Below the pieces are notes generated by a model. It saw only the letters and a program-made list of their open reading frames with translations, did not search any database and was not told the origin of the DNA. A stretch of 64,000 bases of DNA from an uncultured Helicobacteraceae bacterium. Lineage in GTDB: Bacteria; Campylobacterota; Campylobacteria; Campylobacterales; Helicobacteraceae. Where the stretch lies: contig CALUTR010000001.1 in assembly GCA_944323755.1 (NCBI GenBank), positions 248,001-312,000 on the forward strand. The letters run 5' to 3'. Positions 35,062 through 44,293 of this stretch are shown here, piece by piece. The first letter of the stretch is position 1. Each line of letters begins with the position of its first letter. Made by a program: the position numbers and the translations under genes.

Positions 35062-36945
35062 ATGGTAAAGTATGTTACAACTCCAATTTATTATGTAAAT
35101 GATGTACCTCATATAGGGCACGCTTATACGACTATATTGTGTGATATGTTTAAGCGATATCAAACACTAAAAGGAAATGAATGTTTATTGCTAACTGGGA
35201 CAGATGAGCACGGACAAAAGATTGAAAATTCTGCAAAATCAAGAAATAAAACTCCCAAAGAATATGCTGATGAAGTTAGTTTTAAATTTCAAAATTTGTG
35301 GAATAAATTTGATATAGCATATGATTATTTTGTAAGAACTACAAATGAGGCTCACGATAGCGGTGTAAAAAAAGCATTTGAAGAGATGTATAAAAATGGT
35401 GATATTTACAAAGGCCATTATGAGGGGAATTATTGTATTAGCTGTGAAACATTTTTTACAAAAAGACAATTAATTGATAATCGCTTTTGTCCTGATTGCA
35501 AAAAGGAGACAAGCCCATTAAAAGAGGAGAGCTATTTTTTTAGATTAAGTAAATATGAAAAAAAGCTTCTTGATTGGTATAAAGAGAATCCAAATATCAT
35601 TATGCCTTTGCATAAGAGAAATGAGGTTATTAAGTTTATAGAAGGTGGTCTTAGTGATTTATCTATCACTAGAAGTGGGTTTAAGTGGGGGGTTAGTCTT
35701 CCACCTTTTATAGATGATAGCAGGCATATTATATATGTGTGGTTAGATGCGCTGCTTAGCTATATTACGCCTCTTGGTTATGGAAATGATATACCAAACA
35801 AAATGTATTTATTTAATGATGCTACACATTTTGTTGGTAAAGATATATTGAGATTCCATGCTATTTATTGGCCTGCATTTTTGATGAGTCTTAATCTTCC
35901 TCTTCCAAAACAAATATATGCACACGGCTGGTGGACTATAGAAGGCGTAAAGATGAGTAAGAGTATTGGTAATGTTGTGAATCCAGATGATATTGTAAAT
36001 GCTTATGGATTGGAAGTTATGCGGTATTTTTTGATTCGTGAGGTTCCATTTGGGCAAGATGGTGATTTTAGCCATAAAGCTCTTGTCGATCGTGCTAATT
36101 CTGACCTTAGCGATACTTTGGGGAATCTTGTAAATCGTTTGCTTGGTATGAGTGAAAAATATTTTGATTTAAATTTAGAATCCGAAAGTTTTGATTATTT
36201 AAAAAATGAGATTGAGCAAGTATCGCAAATTATTAAATCACTTGAATCTTATATGATAAATATGATGCCACATAAATACCTAGAGGAGTTATGGAAAATT
36301 TTTGATATAGCAAATGTGAGTATTGCAAAATATGCACCTTGGGAGATGATGAAATCAGATAAAACAGATGAGGTGCAAGCGCTTCTTGTATTTATTTCAA
36401 ATATTTTATCAAAAGGTGCATTGCTTCTTTATCCTATTTTACCGCATACTGCGCGTGAAATGATGAAATGTTTAAAGGTTGATTTTTCATCATACAATAA
36501 GCTTATAGAAAATGATGAGTTATTAAATAAATTTAGTCTAACTAAGATACCGCCATTATTTCCAAAACTAGAAGTGCAAAATATAAGCACAGCAGAAGAA
36601 AAAAGTGATTTAAAGGATAAAGTAAGTATAGATCAATTTAGTAAGCTTGATATCAGGGTAGGTAGGGTGATTGAGGCTCTTGAAGTAAAAAATTCTAATA
36701 AATTATTGATGTTAAAAATTGATTTTGGTGCAAATGTGGGTGTAAAGCAAATAGTATCTGGTATAGCAAAATATTATTCACCAAATGAGCTACAAGATAT
36801 GCTTGTGTGTGCTATTATCAACCTAAAACCAACAAAGCTTATGGGGATTTTAAGTGAAGGTATGGTGCTTAGTGCTGAAGATAGCGAAGGTGCGCTGCGT
36901 TTGATTAGTGTTGATGATATTGAAGCTGGAAGTAAGGTTGGATAG
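35062..36945 (+). CDS. metG: Methionyl-tRNA synthetase
   Basis: A 627-residue class I synthetase. The HIGH signature is PHIGHAY near residue 14 in TTPIYYVNDVPHIGHAY; the zinc-binding knuckle shows CISCETFF and CPDCKKE; KMSKS (VKMSKSIGN) is near residue 298. A C-terminal tRNA-binding (Trbp111-like) domain of about 110 residues, SIDQFSKLDIRVGRVIEALEVKNSNKLL, completes the protein. It charges initiator and elongator tRNAs with methionine. It is preceded by the small four-cysteine gene and followed 3 bases later by a MurF-like gene with TTG start. Confidence 0.96.
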   Translation: MVKYVTTPIYYVNDVPHIGHAYTTILCDMFKRYQTLKGNECLLLTGTDEHGQKIENSAKSRNKTPKEYADEVSFKFQNLWNKFDIAYDYFVRTTNEAHDSGVKKAFEEMYKNGDIYKGHYEGNYCISCETFFTKRQLIDNRFCPDCKKETSPLKEESYFFRLSKYEKKLLDWYKENPNIIMPLHKRNEVIKFIEGGLSDLSITRSGFKWGVSLPPFIDDSRHIIYVWLDALLSYITPLGYGNDIPNKMYLFNDATHFVGKDILRFHAIYWPAFLMSLNLPLPKQIYAHGWWTIEGVKMSKSIGNVVNPDDIVNAYGLEVMRYFLIREVPFGQDGDFSHKALVDRANSDLSDTLGNLVNRLLGMSEKYFDLNLESESFDYLKNEIEQVSQIIKSLESYMINMMPHKYLEELWKIFDIANVSIAKYAPWEMMKSDKTDEVQALLVFISNILSKGALLLYPILPHTAREMMKCLKVDFSSYNKLIENDELLNKFSLTKIPPLFPKLEVQNISTAEEKSDLKDKVSIDQFSKLDIRVGRVIEALEVKNSNKLLMLKIDFGANVGVKQIVSGIAKYYSPNELQDMLVCAIINLKPTKLMGILSEGMVLSAEDSEGALRLISVDDIEAGSKVG

Positions 36946-36948
36946 ACT

Positions 36949-37896
36949 TTGCATTTAGATAATTTTGTAGAGATTATTTCTGGAAAGCTTTTAAATTCTC
37001 CTTGCATATCTTCTATTAATAATTTTACTTCAAAGCTTGAAAATGTATGTACAGGTGATGCATTTTTATCAAGAGATAAAAATGCAATAAAAGAAGCTAT
37101 CAATCGCGGTGCTTATGCTATTGTTAGTGATGAATGTCTTGATATTATCGATAATGAAATAGCTTGGATTCTTATTAGTGATATAAATTTATCAATTTTA
37201 AAATTTATCAAATATACGAAACTTATGAATTCTATTGATATTTATCTTTTTGATGATATTTCTTTTAAAATTGCAAAAAATATCATAAAAGATAAGCAGG
37301 TAGCTATCGTATCTAATGTTTATGAATTATTAGAATCTATATCTCAAAAAAATATTATTATCAACTTTGATATATTGCTATTTGATATTTATTTTTTACA
37401 GCATAGTGACGTATGGTTTTTTAATATCATCAAACAAACAATGTTTGAGATGAGAATCTCATTTGACAATGAAGAATACAACCTAACGCTTCCAAGTATG
37501 TTTACAAGTCATCTAAATAATGTGATTGCATTTTGCAAACAACGATATATTAATATTGCATTATATGTGGATAGTAGCGAATTTTTACCTATATTTATTA
37601 CGTCAAGTGCGCGTATATCAGAATATGGTGATGCGATGCGCTTTGTGTATGCATCAAAAAATCATAATTTAATCAAGCAATATATAGATTTTGTAGTGAA
37701 TGCTAAGTGGGGCATTCCATTGTGTCTTACAGATAAACAATACAATGGTATTGAGTGTCGAAATTTTGATTCTATGGAATCTTTGATTGATGTTTTTATG
37801 GATTGTAAATATCATTTTTTCATTGTTGAAGGTATAGATAGTAGTGATTTAATAGGATCTTTTAAGCGTGAGGATTCAGGTTTATCACTTTTTTAG
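36949..37896 (+). CDS. Conserved hypothetical with MurF-like N-terminal domain
   Basis: A 315-residue protein that I do not recognise with certainty. The N-terminal third resembles the Mur-ligase N-terminal UDP-binding domain (NVCTGDAFLSRDKNAIKEAINRGAYAIVSDE, like the region where MurF binds its substrate). No P-loop or ATP-grasp ligase motif follows, so it should not be a ligase. The rest (LYVDSSEFLPIFITSSARISEYGDAMRFVYAS) has no familiar motif. The start is TTG 36949, 3 bases after metG, with a poor ribosome site, implying coupling to metG. A peptidoglycan link is only a hint. Confidence 0.6.
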   Translation: MHLDNFVEIISGKLLNSPCISSINNFTSKLENVCTGDAFLSRDKNAIKEAINRGAYAIVSDECLDIIDNEIAWILISDINLSILKFIKYTKLMNSIDIYLFDDISFKIAKNIIKDKQVAIVSNVYELLESISQKNIIINFDILLFDIYFLQHSDVWFFNIIKQTMFEMRISFDNEEYNLTLPSMFTSHLNNVIAFCKQRYINIALYVDSSEFLPIFITSSARISEYGDAMRFVYASKNHNLIKQYIDFVVNAKWGIPLCLTDKQYNGIECRNFDSMESLIDVFMDCKYHFFIVEGIDSSDLIGSFKREDSGLSLF

Positions 37897-38023
37897 TGTT
37901 GTATTTGCATTATAAATTTAACTTTTGCTAACACATAGTTATAAATTTTTAATAACATTATTGTAATTATGTATAATAATTTCTTGTTTTTAGGTGTAAA
38001 TTCACTTTTGGGAGACTGTTTTT

Positions 38024-40183
38024 ATGAATAAGATTCTTAGTATGGGTTTATGGGGTGTTATTGCTCTTATTGGTGCGTGGTGTTTTGGTGTATTAGCACT
38101 ACATACAGGAGAGAGCATTTCTGCTATTTGGATTATTGTTGCAGCAGTGTGTATCTATGCTATCGGCTATAGATATTATTCCAAATATATCGCATTCAAG
38201 GTTTTAGAACTTGATGATAATCGCGCTACACCTGCAGTGGTGCAAAATGACGGACGCGATTTTGTGCCTACAAATAAAATAGTTCTTTTTGGTCATCACT
38301 TCGCTGCAATTGCCGGAGCAGGACCACTTGTAGGACCAATCCTTGCAGCTCAAATGGGCTATTTACCAAGTATGATTTGGATTGTTGTTGGTGTTGTGCT
38401 AGCTGGTGCAGTGCATGACTTTACCGTGCTTTTTATCTCGATGAGAAGAAATGGTAAATCTATTGGTGAGATTATAAAGCTTGAGCTTGGCAAAGGTGTT
38501 GGAAGTATCGCTATGGTTGGGATACTAGGCATTATGATGCTAATTATTGCAATCTTAGCACTTGTTGTTGTAAATGCCTTAGCTGAATCTCCTTGGGGAC
38601 TTTTTACCATTGCTATGACTATTCCTATTGCTATTTATATGGGGATTCATATGAGATTTTTACGCCCAGGTAAGATTGGTGAAGCTAGTATTATTGGCTT
38701 TATTTTATTGCTTTTAGCGTTGTATTATGGGCGTGATGTAGCAGCTCACCCAGAGCTTGCAGCAATTTTTACCCTTAGCCCTGTGACACTTACATATATC
38801 ACTATTGTTTATGGCTTTATCGCTTCGATTTTACCTGTGTGGTTTCTTTTAGCGCCACGCGATTATTTAAGCACATTTCTAAAAATTGGTGTTATTGTGC
38901 TTATGGCTGGTGGAATCTTGGTTGTAGCACCTGAAGTGCAGTTTGGTAGCGTTACAAAATTTATAGATGGCACTGGACCTGTTTTTAGTGGGCAGTTATT
39001 TCCATTTTTATTTATTACTATTGCGTGTGGCACGATAAGTGGATTCCACGCATTAATTTCAAGCGGAACTACACCTAAAATGCTAGAGAGAGAATCTCAT
39101 GCAAGAATGGTTGGCTATGGATCAATGGTAATGGAATCTGCAGTGGCTATTATGGCATTAATTGCTGCGGTCATCTTAACTCCGGGATTATATTTTGCTA
39201 TTAATGTCGCACCTGCAGGGCTTGGCACAGCAGGGATAAAGGAGGTTAGCGATGCAGCTGTAATTGCAGCACAGACTATTAGCTCTTGGGGCTTTACTAT
39301 ATCGCCTGAAGAAATACTAGGCACTGCAAAGGAAATTGGAGAACCAAGCATACTAAGTAAAACTGGTGGAGCACCTACCTTTGCTATAGGATTGGCCACT
39401 ATTATCTCACAAGTGCCACTTTTTAATGCAGGATCTATGGCGTTTTGGTATCACTTTGCCATTTTGTTTGAAGCGCTATTTATTCTTACTGCTGTTGATG
39501 CTGGGACTCGTGCTGGAAGATTTATGGTGCAAGATGTGCTAGGCAATATATATAAGCCTTTTGGTAATATCCATTCAATATTTTATGGAATCTTAGCGAC
39601 ACTTATTTGTGTAGCTGGTTGGGGCTATATCCTCTATCAAGGCGTAACAGACCCACAAGGTGGGATAAAATCTCTTTGGACACTCTTTGGCGTATCTAAT
39701 CAAATGCTAGCTGGTATGGCACTTTTAGCAGTTATTGTTGTACTTTTTAAAATGGGTAAAGGCAAACTTGCTTGGGTGGCGATACTTCCTGCAGCTTGGG
39801 TTTTGGTTAGCACGCTTTATGCAGGTGCACTCAAGCTCTTACCAGAAAATGGCGAAAAAGTGCATGATTCTGTAAGCCATATCGCGCTTTGGCAGATTAA
39901 TTCTAAAAAAGCACAGGATAAACTCGCACAAATCACATCTGATATGGATTCCAAAACTTCACTAGCACTCACGACAGAAGCCCAAAAACTGCAAACTATC
40001 GCAAATAACAATCTCTTAAATGCTGTTCTTTGCGCATTTTTTATGCTTGTAACCATACTGCTACTTATCAAAACTCTTATCATCTGTTTAAGGTGCACAA
40101 GTGGCAAAGAAGTCATTCCATTAGCTGAGACACCTTATTTGCAAGTAAAAGATTATGAAAATAAAACATTTAATGCGCATTAG
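38024..40183 (+). CDS. cstA: CstA-family carbon-starvation transporter
   Basis: A 719-residue polytopic membrane protein with at least 15 helices. CstA signatures: NDGRDFVPTNKIVLFGHHFAAIAGAGPLVGPILAAQMGY, DFTVLFISMRRNGKSIG, CGTISGFHALISSGTTPKML and TAVDAGTRAGRFMVQD. In Escherichia coli and Campylobacter, CstA/BtsT proteins take up pyruvate or small peptides. The length is normal to slightly long, with a hydrophilic insertion near residues 600-650. A YbdD-type small gene overlaps the 3' end, and a terminator-like hairpin begins 15 bases after the stop. A promoter upstream is not obvious. Confidence 0.92.
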   Translation: MNKILSMGLWGVIALIGAWCFGVLALHTGESISAIWIIVAAVCIYAIGYRYYSKYIAFKVLELDDNRATPAVVQNDGRDFVPTNKIVLFGHHFAAIAGAGPLVGPILAAQMGYLPSMIWIVVGVVLAGAVHDFTVLFISMRRNGKSIGEIIKLELGKGVGSIAMVGILGIMMLIIAILALVVVNALAESPWGLFTIAMTIPIAIYMGIHMRFLRPGKIGEASIIGFILLLLALYYGRDVAAHPELAAIFTLSPVTLTYITIVYGFIASILPVWFLLAPRDYLSTFLKIGVIVLMAGGILVVAPEVQFGSVTKFIDGTGPVFSGQLFPFLFITIACGTISGFHALISSGTTPKMLERESHARMVGYGSMVMESAVAIMALIAAVILTPGLYFAINVAPAGLGTAGIKEVSDAAVIAAQTISSWGFTISPEEILGTAKEIGEPSILSKTGGAPTFAIGLATIISQVPLFNAGSMAFWYHFAILFEALFILTAVDAGTRAGRFMVQDVLGNIYKPFGNIHSIFYGILATLICVAGWGYILYQGVTDPQGGIKSLWTLFGVSNQMLAGMALLAVIVVLFKMGKGKLAWVAILPAAWVLVSTLYAGALKLLPENGEKVHDSVSHIALWQINSKKAQDKLAQITSDMDSKTSLALTTEAQKLQTIANNNLLNAVLCAFFMLVTILLLIKTLIICLRCTSGKEVIPLAETPYLQVKDYENKTFNAH

Positions 40184-40373
40184 TTTTGCAAATATTACAA
40201 AAATCTATCAGAAGTCTGATAGATTTTTGCATTTGCTTGTTGGAATGCCAAGCTATGATAAATATCTAGAACATATGCAAAAGTATCATCCAGATAAGAT
40301 TCCAAAAAGTCAGAAGGAATTCTTTAAAGAGGCAATGGAGAGGAAATATGGCGTTGGTAGTAGCAAGTGCTGA
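40155..40373 (+). CDS. ybdD: YbdD/YjiX-family small protein, CstA partner
   Basis: A 72-residue DUF466/YbdD-family protein: VGMPSYDKYLEHMQKYHPDKIPKSQKEFFKEAMERKYG is the family core (GxPxYxxYxxHxxxxHP). YbdD is needed for CstA-type pyruvate uptake in E. coli. The ATG at 40155 overlaps cstA by 29 bases; a second in-frame ATG at 40173 is a possible start. Unusually, a 13-bp perfect hairpin with a T-run (40199-40228) lies inside its codons 16-25, so transcription from cstA could be terminated before the rest of the gene. The overlap and hairpin suggest that less YbdD is made than CstA. Confidence 0.88.
   Translation: MKIKHLMRISFANITKIYQKSDRFLHLLVGMPSYDKYLEHMQKYHPDKIPKSQKEFFKEAMERKYGVGSSKC
40199..40228 (+). 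terminator. Intragenic terminator-like hairpin inside ybdD
   Basis: AAAAATCTATCAG pairs with CTGATAGATTTTT (13 bp, no mismatch) around an AAGT loop; the second arm ends in five T. It starts 15 bases downstream of the cstA stop and lies within the coding frame of ybdD. In a rho-independent reading it would terminate part of the cstA transcripts. Readthrough or regulation is inferred. Confidence 0.65.
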
Positions 40374-40418
40374 TAATAAACAAGGGTATAGTTTTACCAC
40401 TACAAGTTTAGCACATAA

Positions 40419-41102
40419 CTAAAATCTATTTGGCAACTTTATTTTTGTTAATCTGACGGCTCTATAAAATCTATATAAGCTAACCTTAGATTTGTTTGAC
40501 ATCTTGTAATGAATGTGTTTTAGGTATTTATTAATATCATTTTTTGTAATATCTGTTTTCTTTGAATATTCTTGCAGTAAATAATATGGAATCTTTATAT
40601 TTTTAGCATTAAATGATTGTGAAAGTTTGGTGTAAAAGTTTTCATTTTTATTGTAGCATAGAAGCCCAAAGACAAATGGAAGCTTGTGTTTTTTATACCA
40701 TTCTAGCCCTAGATCGATATAGTCTTTATCTAGTTTATGATTATTTAGTTTGTATTTAAGCGCTCTATCTCCTATTAGAATCTCACCATTTATCTTTAAT
40801 ATTGCAGATAGAGCGTTTGAGCTTGCTGACTGATAGTCAAGTTGATTGCCTTTTTTTATTGCAATTACACTCCAAACTTCACCATATGATATTATTGCAC
40901 TTTTTGTTTTTCTTGCTTTTACGCCTGCTATTGATGATATAAAGCCAGCATCAATTTTTTTAAACAAAAACTCTTTATTAAGTTTTGCAGGGTAGCTTTT
41001 ATGGTGATTAATAAATAATTTAAATGAGTTTTGAATTGGATATTTTTTGATAAAAACATCAAATGGTGCCAAATTTAGATAGTCAATTTTACCAAAACGC
41101 AT
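40419..41102 (-). CDS. mqnA: Chorismate dehydratase MqnA (futalosine pathway)
   Basis: A 227-residue protein of the MqnA/MqnD periplasmic-binding-protein fold: RFGKIDYLNLAPFDVFI at the N-terminus, GFISSIAGVKARKTK with the SS substrate loop, ILIGDRALKY and DLGLEWYKKHKLPFVFGL. It dehydrates chorismate to 3-enolpyruvylbenzoate, the first step of the futalosine route to menaquinone in Helicobacter and Campylobacter. It follows the SurA-like gene directly, with no spacing, in a long leftward run. The C-terminus is normal. Confidence 0.92.
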   Translation of the reverse strand: MRFGKIDYLNLAPFDVFIKKYPIQNSFKLFINHHKSYPAKLNKEFLFKKIDAGFISSIAGVKARKTKSAIISYGEVWSVIAIKKGNQLDYQSASSNALSAILKINGEILIGDRALKYKLNNHKLDKDYIDLGLEWYKKHKLPFVFGLLCYNKNENFYTKLSQSFNAKNIKIPYYLLQEYSKKTDITKNDINKYLKHIHYKMSNKSKVSLYRFYRAVRLTKIKLPNRF

Positions 41103-41930
41103 TTATTCTCTTATATATTCTATATTTGTGCTTGCTTTAATTTTATTGAAATATTCATTTAGCAAATCACTTTCTTTTGCTTCTGCATATTTTTGCATAA
41201 CATTTGATTTTATGTCATCAAATGGTATTAATTCTTTATTTGTTTTTTCTTTGATAAAAAATACAATCAGTGTATTTCCCGAGTTTAGTATTGGTGTGAA
41301 TTTTTTATCCGGTGTGTTTAAGAAAATATTTACTATTTGTGGCGGTAAATTCCTGATATTTATCTCTTCATCTTTTGATTGTATGCTTGAATTTACAATA
41401 AGCGGATTGGATAAAAATCTTTGTAATGCCTCATCACTTGTGGAAGTATAGCTTGTAACTTTTATGATTGTTGGAAATGTAAATAGTGATGGATTTGCAT
41501 CATAATATTTTTTTAGGTCTTCATCACTTGTTAGATTTGTGTTTGTTTGTAGGACTTTTTGCATTAAATCTCTATTTGCTAAATGCTCTTTTAAGTCATT
41601 TTTGTAATTTTGAAAATCAATGCCTTGTGCTTTTAGTGCTTTTATTAACTCATCTCTTGTTATATTGTTTGATGAGGCAATATTATTTATTTCTTCATTT
41701 AATCGTTGATCATCAATTATAATTCCAAGTCTTTTTATCTCATTTTCTTTTAATTTGTTTCGTATGATTAGATCTATAGCTTCTTTTTTGCTTATTTTAT
41801 TTTCATTTTGTATTTTTTCAATTTCATACATAGTTATTATGTTTCCATTGACTTTGATTGCTACTCCATCTATAGTTTTTGCAATCGCTAAATGTAGCGC
41901 AATAGCCATAAAAATCGTGATAAATTTCAT
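41103..41930 (-). CDS. SurA/PpiC-like periplasmic chaperone-isomerase
   Basis: A 275-residue exported protein: signal peptide KFITIFMAIALHLAIA, then a SurA N-terminal-like helical domain (TIDGVAIKVNGNIITMYEIEKIQ, EAIDLIIRNKLKENE) and a parvulin-like C-terminal domain (FTFPTIIKVTSYTSTSDEALQRFL ... TPILNSGNTLIVFFIKEKT). SurA-type proteins help fold outer-membrane proteins in the periplasm. The parvulin domain is poorly conserved, so isomerase activity is uncertain. It is in the same leftward run as mqnA (next gene, zero spacing) and the tRNA-dihydrouridine synthase 9 bases upstream. Confidence 0.8.
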   Translation of the reverse strand: MKFITIFMAIALHLAIAKTIDGVAIKVNGNIITMYEIEKIQNENKISKKEAIDLIIRNKLKENEIKRLGIIIDDQRLNEEINNIASSNNITRDELIKALKAQGIDFQNYKNDLKEHLANRDLMQKVLQTNTNLTSDEDLKKYYDANPSLFTFPTIIKVTSYTSTSDEALQRFLSNPLIVNSSIQSKDEEINIRNLPPQIVNIFLNTPDKKFTPILNSGNTLIVFFIKEKTNKELIPFDDIKSNVMQKYAEAKESDLLNEYFNKIKASTNIEYIRE

Positions 41931-41939
41931 GATTCGCCT

Positions 41940-42881
41940 TTATTTAATCTTTTCATTACTAAAGAAATCAATGATAGAATCTCGCATCTCTTTTGGATCT
42001 GTCATAGAATTCACCTTTGTTCTAAAATCATGCGCATTTTGGTGGCTTTTTGCGTATGTGTGTAGATTTTTTCTAAACATTATGCAGCCGCGATCCCCAT
42101 ATTCATTTATCATATTATCAAAATGTTCTAATACGATATCTTTTTTTAATAAATCTGGAAGTGTTTTTGTGTTGTGTTTTAATTGATAGAATATCCAAGG
42201 CTCTTTTAAGGCAAATCTACCTATCATCACTCCATTTGCATTTGTGATTTTTAATACTTCCTGTGCCTTTTCATAAGAATCTATCTCACCATTTGCAATA
42301 AGTGGAATGTTTATTCTCTCTTTAATTAATGCGATTGCAGTATAGTCGATTTTTTCTTTTTTATAGGCATCTGTTTTTGTCCTTCCATGGACTACGACAA
42401 AATCTGCCCCACAATCATTGATCATACTTGCAAGCTCAAGTGGTATTTTTTTATCAAAACCAAGCCGCACTTTTATGCTTGTGTATTTTTTGTTTGAATT
42501 AAGTTTTATTGTATTTACTAAGCTTACAAGTAGGTTTAAATCTTTTAGCAATCCACTTCCATTGCCATGTGAGCTTACTTTAGGTGCTGGGCAACCACAA
42601 TTTAAATCAATAATATCAATACCATCTTGTTTGTTTAAAATATCTACGCTACGTTTTATTATCTCTTTATTGTTTCCTGCAATTTGGACGGAGAACGGAG
42701 ATTCAAGTGGACTTTTTTGAATCATTCTTAATGTTTTTTTTGAATTAAAACTAAGAGCATATGCACTTATCATCTCACTTACACTTATATCTACGCCAAA
42801 TTTTTTTACCATACTTCTAAATGGTAAATCTGTATATCCAGCAAGTGGAGCTAGCATTAATAAATTATTAAAATTAATCAC
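41940..42881 (-). CDS. dus: tRNA-dihydrouridine synthase
   Basis: A 313-residue FMN-dependent tRNA-dihydrouridine synthase of the DusB type. Motifs: MLAPLAGYTDLPFRSMVKKFG, DLNCGCPAPKVSSHGNGSGLL (the catalytic cysteine in CGCP), VKVRLG-like SIKVRLGFD, VVHGRTK and IANGEIDSYEKA then GVMIGRFAL. It reduces uridines in tRNA in the cytoplasm with NADPH. Length is typical. It lies between a membrane protein gene (15 bases upstream) and the SurA-like gene (9 bases downstream) in a tight leftward cluster. Confidence 0.94.
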   Translation of the reverse strand: MINFNNLLMLAPLAGYTDLPFRSMVKKFGVDISVSEMISAYALSFNSKKTLRMIQKSPLESPFSVQIAGNNKEIIKRSVDILNKQDGIDIIDLNCGCPAPKVSSHGNGSGLLKDLNLLVSLVNTIKLNSNKKYTSIKVRLGFDKKIPLELASMINDCGADFVVVHGRTKTDAYKKEKIDYTAIALIKERINIPLIANGEIDSYEKAQEVLKITNANGVMIGRFALKEPWIFYQLKHNTKTLPDLLKKDIVLEHFDNMINEYGDRGCIMFRKNLHTYAKSHQNAHDFRTKVNSMTDPKEMRDSIIDFFSNEKIK

Positions 42882-42896
42882 ACTTACACCTGCACT

Positions 42897-43910
42897 TTAT
42901 TTAAAAAATAAATCAGTTGGATATGATTTTCCTGCTGCTTTTAAATCGAGATATGCGCGCACATTTAGGAATTCATATGCAGGTTGTGCCCGTAATATAT
43001 CTCTTGCTCTATCTAGCATTTCTAGTTCTAATAACACATAAAAATACGCATTTTCAGCATTTTCATCGCTATCTGCTATGTATTCAGATATTGCAATCCA
43101 AGTATTTGGATCTAATTTCCCTTTTGCAGATTTGACTAAATTTAAATAATCATCTTTTGTGAATTTTGCATTTTTACATATATCACTTATTTCTTGATTG
43201 CTTAGCGAGATTTTGCCTTCTATAAAAGTATTTAACATTTCTATAGCGATTTCCCTATCATAGCTTATTTGATCTTTGTATTTTTTAATTTCTTTGGAAT
43301 CTGCATTTTTTAATAGTGCAATAAAGGCGAATTTCTTAAGTTCGTATATGTAGTTTTTATTTTTGATAATTGGCAATCCATTTTTATAATTCTTAGTGAT
43401 ACTGTTTTTTGTATTTAGTGTAAATAATGAGCTAGTTTGCGGGATATTGAATTTATGTATGTCGATTTCTTCGCCATTTTTTAGATTTAAATACATTGCT
43501 AATATTTTTTTTATCTCAGCATTATTGCATTGCGTAGAATCTGCCTTTGGTATCATATCAAATTGATCTACTATATCGCTTATTTCTTTAAAGAGATTTG
43601 TTTTTAGCACTAGATTTTCATCTTTTTTTTCTATGATTTTATTTTTGATTTTTTGAATGAATGTTTTTTTATCATTATTGATCGCCCTTTTGCTTAAAAA
43701 TATCTCCATTCGTTCAGAAAATATAAAAATAATTGTAATGAAAAAAAATATATAAATAATCATCACAATCCAAAGTGCAATAGGCATATTGTATGTCAAA
43801 TCACTAAATGGAATCGTATATGCAAACATTGTATTATCGATATTGTATATATAAAAACCAAGTAACGCGCCAAGTATTAGTATCGTAAGAGGATAGTATT
43901 TATAGGTCAT
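42897..43910 (-). CDS. Conserved two-helix membrane protein of unknown function
   Basis: A 337-residue protein with two N-terminal membrane helices (YYPLTILILGALLGFYIYNI and IALWIVMIIYIFFFITIIFIF), then a long cytoplasmic part with a charged central linker and a helical C-terminal region that looks TPR-like (NTWIAISEYIADSDENAENAYFYVLLELEMLDRARDILRAQPAYEFLNVRAYLDL). I do not recognise a named family, but the gene seems typical of Campylobacterota, next to dksA. Its start overlaps the dksA stop by four bases (ATGA). Role unknown. Confidence 0.7.
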   Translation of the reverse strand: MTYKYYPLTILILGALLGFYIYNIDNTMFAYTIPFSDLTYNMPIALWIVMIIYIFFFITIIFIFSERMEIFLSKRAINNDKKTFIQKIKNKIIEKKDENLVLKTNLFKEISDIVDQFDMIPKADSTQCNNAEIKKILAMYLNLKNGEEIDIHKFNIPQTSSLFTLNTKNSITKNYKNGLPIIKNKNYIYELKKFAFIALLKNADSKEIKKYKDQISYDREIAIEMLNTFIEGKISLSNQEISDICKNAKFTKDDYLNLVKSAKGKLDPNTWIAISEYIADSDENAENAYFYVLLELEMLDRARDILRAQPAYEFLNVRAYLDLKAAGKSYPTDLFFK

Positions 43911-44284
43911 TGTTGCCCCTTTGTTTTGCTTTTTAAATTTTCTTTTTCATATATCTCTCTGCAAGTTATACAGAATCTAGCATAAGGCTTTGTTCGTAAG
44001 CGCCGTATATCGATTTGCTCATCGCACATTTCACATTTTCCATATTGGTTTTTTTCAATTTTTTGAATGGCTCGATTTATATCTTCTAGGTCTCTATTAT
44101 TATTTTTTAAGATATTTTCATCAATGTATGCAAGTGATTTGAAACTGCTAATATCGGCTTCTTCACTTGTGCTCATGCTATTTAGAGTGCTGATTGTATC
44201 ATTTGAATCTTGTATAGAATTTAAGATGTTGCACTTTAATAAATCAAGTTTTGCTCTTAATTCTTCAATCTCTCTCTTTCGCAT
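43907..44284 (-). CDS. dksA: DksA/TraR-family zinc-finger regulator
   Basis: A 125-residue DksA-type protein: a coiled coil to about residue 75 with an AIQKIEKNQYGKCEMCDEQIDIRRLRTKPYARFCITCR zinc finger of Cx2C-x17-Cx2C. DksA binds in the secondary channel of RNA polymerase and, with (p)ppGpp, adjusts rRNA and amino-acid operon transcription. The tip of the coiled coil carries SMSTSEEADISSF where E. coli has its DxxDxA motif (here EEAD), a variant seen in short DksA proteins. It is co-translated with the downstream membrane protein gene. Confidence 0.88.
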   Translation of the reverse strand: MRKREIEELRAKLDLLKCNILNSIQDSNDTISTLNSMSTSEEADISSFKSLAYIDENILKNNNRDLEDINRAIQKIEKNQYGKCEMCDEQIDIRRLRTKPYARFCITCREIYEKENLKSKTKGQQ

Positions 44285-44293
44285 ACTACTCCT

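Noticed and set aside
35690-35697. Six-G run in metG as a phase-variation tract.
   Set aside because: The run is short, lies in an essential gene, and the frame is intact on both sides.
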